Assembly (NCBI GenBank): GCA_015069365.1
Contig: SVIT01000001.1
Coordinates: 62,001-126,000 of the forward strand
DNA length: 64,000 nt
Direction: 5' to 3'
Origin: Clostridiales bacterium
Lineage (GTDB): Bacteria; Bacillota; Clostridia; Christensenellales; Borkfalkiaceae
Shown here in pieces: positions 27,913-36,600 of this stretch (the first letter of the stretch is position 1; the number at the start of each line of letters is the position of its first letter). A model generated the notes under the pieces. The model had not been told where the DNA came from and ran no database searches. It saw nothing but the letters and a program-made list of their open reading frames with translations. The translations under genes were made by a program, and so were the position numbers.

Positions 27913-29232
27913 TTAAAAAATATTCGGCGCTACTTTTCTCTTTATATTGCTGCGGTATACCATATTGATACCGAAGAAGAAAAGGGTTCTAAACGGATGT
28001 TTTAACATGCGCTTGTTAAAAATGGTTCTTCTGAGGATATTCTTGATAGAATACAGTTCTTTGTATACCCGCCAGTATTGCTCGGTTACTTCGTCAGCGG
28101 TAAAATGAGGAGTATTTAAGACCGATTTTGAGGGACAGTATTCTAAAATATTTTGGTCGGCAATTCTTCCCAACGCGTTCATTTCTTTGTTTAATACCGT
28201 ACCTGGTATGGGGGTATAGCAATAGAATTTAGGCGCAATGATATTGCTTTTCTTGATAAACTCAATCGTTTGATCTAAAGATTCTTTCGTATCCGTATCA
28301 ATCCCGATGATCATTTCGCTGGCAACCTCTATACCTGCGTCGTTCACCTTTTTGATTACGCGGAGATAATCGTCAGGATCTGCCCAAGTTTTGTTGATTT
28401 CTTTCATAGCGTCCTTGACAATGCTTTCAAACCCAAAACTCAGTACGTAACAGCCGCTGTCTGCAACGGCTTTCAATAGCTCGTCATTATCCGCTATTTG
28501 AATGGCGCACTGGGTCATCCAACGCATTTTAAGAGGTTTGATTTGTCTGCAAAGCTCCAACATATACGCAGGATCGGATACGATATTATCGTCTACCAGT
28601 AAAAATTCTTTAAACCCAAGCGCTTTTACGTGTTTGATATCCCGCATTACTTCGTCGATGTTTCTTCTGATGTATCGGCCTTTAAACAAACAAGCGATCG
28701 TGCAAAACTTGCAAGTATTCGGACAGCCTCTGCCTGCTTGAACGGGGAGGAAGTGCCCGATTTTTTTATTTAAAACGAGTTCGTATTTCGGCAGGGGGAA
28801 GGAAAGGGAAGTCAGTTTCTTCTCGTAAAATTTCTGCAATGTATTATTTTCAATATCATGGCACAGCTGTGCAATCGTTTCTTCCGAATCCCCGATCATA
28901 ACGCTGTCGCAATATTCTATTGCCACGTCGGGGATCAAACTGACCATAGGCCCGCCCATGAAAACGATTTTTCCGCGTTTTTTAAATTCAACCGCGATAT
29001 CTTTCGCTCTTTTCGCCGCATGGCCCACGCCCCCGATCCCGATCACGTCGCAATCGGTGTCCCAAGGAATGTCTTCAATGACTTCCAAACATATTTCACT
29101 TGTCCAACCATCGGGTAAAAGGGAGGACAAAAGGGGATAAGCCAGTCCTACAAAATACAGCTTGTTTTTCTTTAACAGTTTTCCTTTATCGTCATAGATG
29201 GTGGGTTGAATAAATAATATTTTCTTATTCAT
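27913..29232 (-). CDS. Cobalamin-binding-type radical SAM protein 1
   Basis: A 439-residue enzyme. The N-terminal half is a Rossmann-like region typical of B12-binding radical SAM proteins (DVIGIGGVG, then FMGGPMVSLIPD). The [4Fe-4S]/SAM motif CPNTCKFC has C170, C174 and C177. The second half continues the radical SAM barrel (FLLVDDNIV, ASEMIIGIDTDT, YTPIPGT). Such enzymes perform methylations, ring contractions or C-C bond formation on unactivated carbons; the substrate cannot be told. It is the last gene of the reverse four-gene operon, 9 bp after the second radical SAM gene. Confidence 0.92.
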   Translation of the reverse strand: MNKKILFIQPTIYDDKGKLLKKNKLYFVGLAYPLLSSLLPDGWTSEICLEVIEDIPWDTDCDVIGIGGVGHAAKRAKDIAVEFKKRGKIVFMGGPMVSLIPDVAIEYCDSVMIGDSEETIAQLCHDIENNTLQKFYEKKLTSLSFPLPKYELVLNKKIGHFLPVQAGRGCPNTCKFCTIACLFKGRYIRRNIDEVMRDIKHVKALGFKEFLLVDDNIVSDPAYMLELCRQIKPLKMRWMTQCAIQIADNDELLKAVADSGCYVLSFGFESIVKDAMKEINKTWADPDDYLRVIKKVNDAGIEVASEMIIGIDTDTKESLDQTIEFIKKSNIIAPKFYCYTPIPGTVLNKEMNALGRIADQNILEYCPSKSVLNTPHFTADEVTEQYWRVYKELYSIKNILRRTIFNKRMLKHPFRTLFFFGINMVYRSNIKRKVAPNIF

Positions 29233-29241
29233 AAAAAACTC

Positions 29242-30594
29242 CTATCTTGAAAATATCATTAGCCTTACGTATTGAAAAAAGATTTTCGCCGCGCCTTTTT
29301 TCACTCGGTTATACACTTTTTTACCGTAACGCTCTTTGATGAACTTTCTCTGTTTTTTATTCGCAGACGTTTTCAAATATGCCCTGACGATGTGATAATA
29401 ATATAATCTTTTGGACATATTCAAGGGCTTGAATACCACGTGCGCCATATCCCACCAGGCATATTTTTCCCTTGGAACGACAATTTCGTGATTGTATTCA
29501 TCGAACAAAGGAGTGCCTGGCATAGGGGTAATCGGCTGAATGTTTACAAGCGGGTGATCAAATGTGTTCAGGTGTTTGATCAGCGTGTCAAAATCTTTCT
29601 TGACCCAGTCCTCGCCGACGATCAAACCGCTGTAACACTGAAGCCCGTTTTTCTCCAAGATATTTACCGCTTTTACGTTGATTTCTACACTCGATTTTTT
29701 TGTGTAGTCGGACAGCTCGGAGTCTTTGAAAGACTCAATCCCTACAAAGAAAGCGTCAAAGCCGTGTTCGTGCAGTAAAACAATCAAGTCTTCATTTTCC
29801 GCGATAAAGTCAGCTCTGCCAAAAGCGATATAATGCTTTTTTATATTTCTCTTTTCCAAGCCGTCGACGAATTTGAGGATTCTCTCTCTTGAAATTAAAA
29901 AATTGTCGTCGACGATAAAAACGTTCTCTTCTTCGATCGTTTCCAGCTCATCTAATACGCTGTCAATCTTTCTTGCGCTGTATTCGCATATTTGCGTGCA
30001 AAAGCAGAACTTGCATTTGTAGGGACAGCCGAAAGACGTTTTTATGGTGGCGCAGTTATTGTGGTAGATATAGTTGTAGTGATTTCTGTATTTGGCGGTT
30101 ATTTTCCTGTTTGGAAAGGGGAGACTTCCGTTTACCGCCGTTGGCTTGTTTTTTCCTTGTACGTATATACCAGGTATGAGATGAACGTCGATTTTTGGGT
30201 AATGCTCCGCGATAGAAATTAACGTTTCAACGCCGTTCGCCCATAATACGTAATCAATATTTTTATCCGTAAAATCAGTAGGGACAACCTCTGCATGTAC
30301 ACCGCCCACGCAGGTGATAATCTTTTGATTATACTCCTTTATGATTTTTGCATACTCTTTGACGACGCCTACCGTCGTTATGTAAGCGGTGAGGCAAACC
30401 ATATCGTAGTCTTTTTGTTTCAAGAAATACGTAAGCGGCTTTTTTTCCAACAGCATATCCACCAAATCCACTTCGTGATTGTGTTCTAAAAGGCTTGACG
30501 CTACGTATTCGAGTTCTAACGGCTCGCAGATCATAAAGCTTTGCAAGTTAATGGATTGCTTGGGGGTATTCGGTCTTACTAATAATACTTTCAT
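29242..30594 (-). CDS. Cobalamin-binding-type radical SAM protein 2
   Basis: A 450-residue protein with an N-terminal B12-binding-like region (CVGGVHAEVVP near 95-105) and a radical SAM motif CPYKCKFC (C190, C194, C197), followed by barrel segments (EENVFIVDDNFL, YSGLIVGEDW, ITPMPGTPLFDEY). It overlaps the upstream acyltransferase-like gene by four bases (ATGA-type), indicating coupled translation. It is clearly related in layout to the next gene but not a near duplicate. It probably carries out a radical alkylation or rearrangement; the substrate is unknown. Confidence 0.92.
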   Translation of the reverse strand: MKVLLVRPNTPKQSINLQSFMICEPLELEYVASSLLEHNHEVDLVDMLLEKKPLTYFLKQKDYDMVCLTAYITTVGVVKEYAKIIKEYNQKIITCVGGVHAEVVPTDFTDKNIDYVLWANGVETLISIAEHYPKIDVHLIPGIYVQGKNKPTAVNGSLPFPNRKITAKYRNHYNYIYHNNCATIKTSFGCPYKCKFCFCTQICEYSARKIDSVLDELETIEEENVFIVDDNFLISRERILKFVDGLEKRNIKKHYIAFGRADFIAENEDLIVLLHEHGFDAFFVGIESFKDSELSDYTKKSSVEINVKAVNILEKNGLQCYSGLIVGEDWVKKDFDTLIKHLNTFDHPLVNIQPITPMPGTPLFDEYNHEIVVPREKYAWWDMAHVVFKPLNMSKRLYYYHIVRAYLKTSANKKQRKFIKERYGKKVYNRVKKGAAKIFFQYVRLMIFSR

Positions 30595-31589
30595 ACGTCC
30601 TCCTTAAACACTTTATAATCGGTTGTAATCGGCTGATATTCTATATATTTTGCCAGCTTTTTATTGATCGAATTTACCAGTTTGTTAGAATGGTGCAAAT
30701 ACGCATACAGCATGGTGTATTTTGAACCGAGCTTCAATTTCGATTCGTCCGCGGTTTGCCCGAAATCAATCGTTTTAAACCCGTGTTCTATGCTGTATTT
30801 TACAATTTCAAGCAAGATTCTATGGTAGGTATCGTAGGCGTTATTATATTTGTAATCTACGCCGACAAACTCGAAGATGAGTTCTCCGCCGTTTTCTACC
30901 ATCTGTCCAAAACCGACGACGGTTTCATCCTTTTTTAAGACAAAAATCTTGAAAAATTCCCCTCTGAAAAACTCGATGGGGAGCTTTTCAACGCGTATTT
31001 TTGACTTGTTATACACCTGCAAATAGCAGTTGTACATTTCTTCCGTAAACTCTTTATTGTCTTTTAAATATTCAATCTTGAGAGGACTGGATTTTTTCAG
31101 ACATTTGGTATAGCGGTATCTATAATTGCTCCTTAAGCTGTTCAAATACCCCTCAAAGGAATCAAATTGATTTGTCCATATACATTTGGGGCAGGTTAAC
31201 CCTTTGGCATAACCGCGGGGCTCGACGTCCTCAATGTTCAAGATCATTTTCGGGCCTTTTATCGTTTTAATATAATCCATCACCGCGTCCAAGCGTTTGT
31301 TGTATGCAATGCCTGGTCTTGTCACCGACAAGGGGACGTAAACCATGGTCATTTTCTGATACAGATTGAATTTGGTGAACATGGCAAGGTTGTATTTTTT
31401 TCTGACGTAGGTCATAAAGACGCTGTCTAAAACTCCGTCGTCATACAGCATATAATAGGTTTGCCCGCATTGATCAACGCTTTCCATGAAGGACAAAAAC
31501 TTCTTTGAAAGGTAGAGGTTGTCGCCTATAAGGCTATCCCAGGTGTCGGGGACCTCATGAATTGTGGAATATTTGTCTACCTGTATCAT
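30591..31589 (-). CDS. GNAT/FemAB-type acyltransferase-like protein
   Basis: A 332-residue protein with the layout of acyl- or peptidyl-transferases of the BioF2/FemAB-like GNAT group. The second half contains YRYRYTKCLKK, then ETVVGFGQMVENGGELIFEFVGVDYKYNN, then HRILLEIVKYSIEHGFKTIDFGQT, the usual end of such folds. It overlaps both neighbours by four bases. It likely transfers an acyl or aminoacyl group in the pathway run by the two radical SAM enzymes; this role is inferred from context. Confidence 0.7.
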   Translation of the reverse strand: MIQVDKYSTIHEVPDTWDSLIGDNLYLSKKFLSFMESVDQCGQTYYMLYDDGVLDSVFMTYVRKKYNLAMFTKFNLYQKMTMVYVPLSVTRPGIAYNKRLDAVMDYIKTIKGPKMILNIEDVEPRGYAKGLTCPKCIWTNQFDSFEGYLNSLRSNYRYRYTKCLKKSSPLKIEYLKDNKEFTEEMYNCYLQVYNKSKIRVEKLPIEFFRGEFFKIFVLKKDETVVGFGQMVENGGELIFEFVGVDYKYNNAYDTYHRILLEIVKYSIEHGFKTIDFGQTADESKLKLGSKYTMLYAYLHHSNKLVNSINKKLAKYIEYQPITTDYKVFKEDV

Positions 31590-32635
31590 ACGTTTACCTC
31601 GTACACAACGAATCTTCTTTCAACGTGTTTCAATAACCGCTTGTTAATCGCCATTGATTTTTTATTGTTGCACCAAACGAAATTCGTTTCTATCGTATCA
31701 TAATTTTTGACCAACTTGCCGACTTCTCTTAAAAGCTTTATCGTGACAAACCCCTGATACTCTTTTTTAACGCCGATAGAATTGAGTTTCACTTTTTTAA
31801 TTTTCTTTTTAAACAAGGTATATCTAATTGCGATAGAAAGCAGGCTGTTTTGTCTGCCCTTTTTCAATACTTCGTTATAATCGGGGTGCCAAAAAACAAA
31901 ACCGACCACTTCGCCGTTATGTTCTGCGAATAAAATATTTTCAGGCTTTAAGAAGAAGAGCATGGGCTCTAACAAATCGTAAAAATGCCCTTTGTCCGTT
32001 TGGGAAAAAAGGAAAGTCGTACCGATCGTTTCGTTGCAAATATCCCGAAATTTTTCCATTTCCGCATCGAAATTTTTGAGGTCAATTTTCCGTATAGTAA
32101 CGTTGGAATCCCGTTCGATTAAGGACGGAAACACAGCAGAGGGATTGTTGCTAAAAGCGACAAGCTCGTGCTTTTGGTATTTGTCAAAATAGCGCGCATA
32201 ATATAATTTTGAATAGGTTGAGTCAAAGGTGTTCGGGGAGCTCATATCCACGCTAAGCCCGACGCCGTAACTCAAATGCCCGTTGAGACCGATGATAATT
32301 CTATGCAAACCTAAGCTTTTCGCAAAGTCTTTTACATAGTCCATAAAAATATCAACTTGCTCGTCAATATTTTCCAACGCTTCGAAAAAGGAAAGCTGTA
32401 AAAAATCGTCTTTAGGATTATGAATCAGCAAAGCGGTGATGAGGATTTTATCCTCTTCTATCCCCATTACAGGGAAAATATGGATATTCTTGGCGAACGC
32501 AGTTTCCTTATACAGCAACATATCCAACGTAAATTCAACGGTGGAAACGTAATAGGGATCGTTGCGGTACAAATCCTTTCTAAATTTTTTAAACAAGCGT
32601 TTTTCTTTTGCAGTTTTTACGGATATGACTTGCAT
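31586..32635 (-). CDS. GNAT-superfamily N-acyltransferase-like protein
   Basis: A 349-residue protein, first gene of the reverse operon. The C-terminal half has GNAT features: NILFAEHNGEVVGFVFWHPD, then VKLNSIGVKKEYQGFVTIKLL at the acyl-CoA binding position, then a final strand-helix pair (NFVWCNNKKSMAINKRL). The N-terminal half (MQVISVKTAKEKRLFKKF) is characteristic of long GNAT proteins of unknown substrate. It is coupled to the next gene by a four-base overlap. AGAAGG lies before the ATG. Confidence 0.75.
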   Translation of the reverse strand: MQVISVKTAKEKRLFKKFRKDLYRNDPYYVSTVEFTLDMLLYKETAFAKNIHIFPVMGIEEDKILITALLIHNPKDDFLQLSFFEALENIDEQVDIFMDYVKDFAKSLGLHRIIIGLNGHLSYGVGLSVDMSSPNTFDSTYSKLYYARYFDKYQKHELVAFSNNPSAVFPSLIERDSNVTIRKIDLKNFDAEMEKFRDICNETIGTTFLFSQTDKGHFYDLLEPMLFFLKPENILFAEHNGEVVGFVFWHPDYNEVLKKGRQNSLLSIAIRYTLFKKKIKKVKLNSIGVKKEYQGFVTIKLLREVGKLVKNYDTIETNFVWCNNKKSMAINKRLLKHVERRFVVYEVNV

Positions 32636-32651
32636 GAAGCACCTTCTTTAT

Positions 32652-32696
32652 CCGCCCGAAAAGAGGGCGGCCGTTTGTATGAATATAGTCATTATA
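32652..32696 (-). promoter_or_regulatory. Promoter and leader hairpin of the radical SAM operon
   Basis: On the reverse strand a TATAAT (32691-32696) has a weak -35 (TTTCAT) 17 bp away. A GC-rich 6-bp hairpin (CCGCCC / GGGCGG, 32652-32670) sits in the 5' leader just before the ribosome binding site. The -10 overlaps a GTTATA half-site like those in front of the TetR gene. Confidence 0.6.
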
Positions 32697-32823
32697 ACAT
32701 ATTTTTTTTCTGAATGAAAGTATTTTAGAAAATTTTTAATTAGGAATAACTGTTTTGAGGCGGAGCGTAAGCAAAAACGATAAAAAAAATCCAAAAAAGA
32801 TGGAAAAATTTTTCAAAAAGCTA

Positions 32824-32877
32824 TTGACAGACGGGGAATCGGCTGTTATACTATAACAAAAAATATAACACGTTATA
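32824..32877 (+). promoter_or_regulatory. tetR promoter with two palindromic operators
   Basis: TTGACA (32824-32829) and TATACT (32847-32852) are 17 bp apart. GTTATA-C-TATAAC (32845-32857) covers the -10, and TATAAC-AC-GTTATA (32864-32877) covers the expected start site. Both use the same GTTATA/TATAAC half-sites, so autorepression by the adjacent TetR protein is likely. Confidence 0.85.
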
Positions 32878-32918
32878 GAACGAGTAATACAAACGTGTGG
32901 AGCAAGAGGGATAAAGTT

Positions 32919-33575
32919 ATGGCAGGGGACGTAAAATCGAAGGTGTTGCATGCGGCGGCGGAGATGTTTTTATCGCAGGGATATCAGGCTTCGACGGTGC
33001 GCGAAATCGCAAAGGCGGCAGGGGTAAACGTAGGTTCGCTGACTTTCGCGTTTGGGAACAAGGAACAAATCTTGTGCGAGCTGGTGGCGTACGTACTGGA
33101 AGGGCAGTTCAGCGCGACGAAGAAAATGCTGGAAGGGAAGACGGAAGATAAAGTGCTCTTTTACGCGGCGGAAACCACTTTACAGCTGTATATGGCGGAA
33201 AGCAGCGAGCATATTCGTGAAATGTACAACGTTTCCTATTCGTTGCCGCACTCCGCGCAGGTCATCTTTCATACGATAACAAGGAAACTGCAGGATATTT
33301 TCGGGGCGAGTCTGTCTCATTTGGAGAGAAAGGACTTTTTCGAGCTGGAAATTGCATCCGCAGGAATTATGCGGAATTTCCTTTCCGTGCCCTGCGATAT
33401 GTATTTTACGATGGAGCGCAAGGTGGCGCGGTTTTTGGAAACCACATTCCTTGTGTACCGTGTTCCCGATGAAAAAATTGCGGAGGCAATTCAATTTGTA
33501 TCACAGTTCGATTTTGTAAAAATCGCGAAAAGCGTTATCGAGTCGATGTTGAGTTATTTAAAATCCAAAGTGTAA
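32919..33575 (+). CDS. TetR-family transcriptional regulator
   Basis: A 218-residue protein. The ATG at 32919 is preferred to an upstream in-frame GTG because GAGGG lies at 32906-32910. The N-terminus is a TetR helix-turn-helix: KVLHAAAEMFLSQGYQ, then STVREIAKAAGVNVGSLTFAFGNKEQIL. The C-terminal ligand domain is alpha-helical. It lies 37 bp upstream of the large surface protein gene and probably controls it along with itself, and perhaps the divergent radical SAM operon. Confidence 0.92.
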   Translation: MAGDVKSKVLHAAAEMFLSQGYQASTVREIAKAAGVNVGSLTFAFGNKEQILCELVAYVLEGQFSATKKMLEGKTEDKVLFYAAETTLQLYMAESSEHIREMYNVSYSLPHSAQVIFHTITRKLQDIFGASLSHLERKDFFELEIASAGIMRNFLSVPCDMYFTMERKVARFLETTFLVYRVPDEKIAEAIQFVSQFDFVKIAKSVIESMLSYLKSKV

Positions 33576-33612
33576 CCTCACAACGTAAATAGAGGATTAG
33601 GAGAATAAAAAG

Positions 33613-36600
33613 ATGAAAAAAATGATAGCAATTTTGGCGGGTATAGCAATGGTTGGTTCGGTGTTTGGCGTTACGGGGGCTTTACGCGTAAAGGCAGACG
33701 AAACGGTGGAGGCAAACCAAGCGTCCGTCACCGTAAACGGTACTACGACGGAATATGCGACGTTGGAGAAGGCGTTTGAATCCCTTCAATTGGACGCAGC
33801 GAGATACGCGACGGTAACTCTGCTTACGGACGTTGCGTTGACAAGGAGCTTATCTACGATGCCCAACGAGCGTACGACCGTGGATTTGAACGGTAAAAAA
33901 GTAACGGGGGGAGCTTTGTTATTTACTGGCACGGACACTGTGAAAGACAGCTCTCAAGAGGGCACGGGCAGCGTTGAGAAGAACTTGGAAGTAAACACGG
34001 ACGCTACGCTTACCGTGAAAGGCGGGCATTTTTACGGGGACTATCCGCTGTATCTTTATGAAAATGCAACGGCAATCGTTGCAGGCGGTAGCTTTTATGC
34101 AGAGAACGACGTTTTATTGAACGAAGGGTCTGAACTTGTATTGAAAAATGCACAGTTCCCCGCAGTAGACGGACAATACGGCGGTTTCGATTTTGCCGAT
34201 TATACGGGAAAGGCGAAAACCTTTGCGGATTTCTTGGACGTGAGCGCGGCGTATTATATCGGTGAAACCAAGGTAGAGGACGCCAGCTCAGTTACAGCAG
34301 ATCAAATCACTTCGGTAAAACAGCAATACGTTGCGACCTACGAGCAGGAGGGACAGCCGACGGTGTATATTACCGACGTTGGGTCGATTAACAATGCGAT
34401 ATATACAGCCAGCCTTTTTGGCCCGCAAAGCTTTAGCTGGGTGGATGATACGATTCCCGCAACGCTGACGTTGTATGCGGACGGGAAAGGGGGATCCATG
34501 ACGCAGACGCTGGAAGAGCTTACGATTGATTTGAACGGAAACGTTATGGCGGAGGCAACGCACCGTGTGGAAACGACTCTCCATTTGATGGATAGTAGCA
34601 CGTATCAAACGGGGTTGTTGGAGAACTGTTCGTTTATGCTTAACGAGTGGGGAGAAGTCACTTCGGAAGTAAATATCACGTTGAACTGTAACAGCTATGA
34701 ATTGTCAATCTATGTGAATACATACGGAAAATTTGTCACAACCGGCGGTCAGCATTACGGCGAGTTTGATCTTTCCACCTATAGTAGTACGACGAGCGCG
34801 CAGATTTCTTTGCAAGGCGGCGTTTACGAGGCGTTATGGACTAATATACAAAAAGCCGAAGACGTGCAGTGTACTGTAACAGATATTTCTGTGATCGGCG
34901 ATCCGCTGAGTAGGACGTGGGATTTGGGGAGTGGTGAAGATTACGCGCTGGGTGACGTGTTGGCAGACGGTTATATGCTGCAATATGAAGACGGCACGTA
35001 TGAAAAGGACTTAGCAAAACACGATATATATGGTCCGTTTACAGTACTTGCTCATGAACACAGCTATATAGGGCATTATAACGCAGATTCACATTGGAAA
35101 GAATGCGACTGTGGCATGATTGAGGCGGGCAGCGAGGGGGAACATAGCCACAGCGGGGACGTTTTCTCCATGGATGAAACGGCGCATTGGTATCCGTGCG
35201 ACATCTGCGGGGCGTATATGTCGTACGAGGGACATGACTACGAAGCGGTTTCGGGTACGCATACGAACGAAAACGGTTATGACGAACATCAAGCGACGTG
35301 CAGAATTTGCGGTTACGAAGGCATGGACAGCTGCATTACGGAATATACAGACAATCAGCCTGCAACGGAAACGGAGATGGGATATTATATCTATGAGTGT
35401 GTTTGCGGTTATACGGAAACAGAAGCGTATTGCGACCATCTTGGCGGCGTCACTTATACGAAAGTAGGCACGGCAGAGGATGCAACGCACGAATATGTTT
35501 GTAATATCGAGGGTTGCGGCGAAACGTGGACGGAGAATTGTGATCGTACCCTGATAGACGAACAGCCTGCAACGGAAACGGAGATGGGATATTATACCTA
35601 TGAATGTGCTTGCGGTTATACGGAAACGGAAGCGTATTGCGACCATCTTGGCAGCGTCACCTATACGAAAGTAGGCACGGCAGAGGATGCAACGCACGAA
35701 TATGTTTGTAATATCGAGGGTTGCGACGCGGTTTGGACGGAAGATTGCTCGTTTGAGTCGGAACCAGTATATCCTACGGACGTAGTTGACGGTTACTACG
35801 TGTATACCTGCGATTGCGGTTATACCTATAACGAAGTTTCAGAGGACTTGACAGCGTTTGGGGATAAAACGTTGGTGACGATCGGCGGGTTGGAAATGTC
35901 TTTGCGCGGCAATGCGTATTACGTAAACGGCGAAAACGGCGGGGTTGGTACGGTACATAGCGAAGCGCCTGCAACCTATCACGCGCACTTGACGTGGGAA
36001 GCGGCGGCGGACGGCAAGCCGATCATTACGTTGGCGGTGAACGGCTTAGATCTTTCCGTAACGAGTGGCAGCGCGTTGATTTTGGCGGATGATGTTGGGA
36101 TCAGCGTAAGCGGCGAAAACAATATCGCGGCAACCTATGACGAAACCTGCATAGCGATCGATATGCTCGGTGATAATGCAATCGTGAGCGAGGAAAAGAA
36201 CGGAACGATGAACGTGACAGTCAACGCTGCGGAAGACGTGGAGGTGCTTGCGCTTAAGGGCAGAGTACTTCAAATTACCGAGGCTGTCTTGAACGTGAAG
36301 TTCAATGCAATCGGCTATGCGATTGACGCGCAGAATCAGTTATTCGTAGATGATTCGACGGTTAGCGTAGAGACGAGTGCGGCAGGCATTGCGGCAAGCG
36401 CGTTCACGTTGGAGTCGTCCACCTTAAACGTAGACATGAAGAATGAAACGAGTGAGGGCGGGGCGATTGAAACGGAAAATTTATCTGCGTATCGCTCGGT
36501 GGTAAACGTTTCCGTTGCGAGCAACGCTGGCATGGCACAAGGCGTTTATGCAGAGGAATATTTGTACGCTTGGCAATCGGAGTTCAAGGTGGAAATAACG

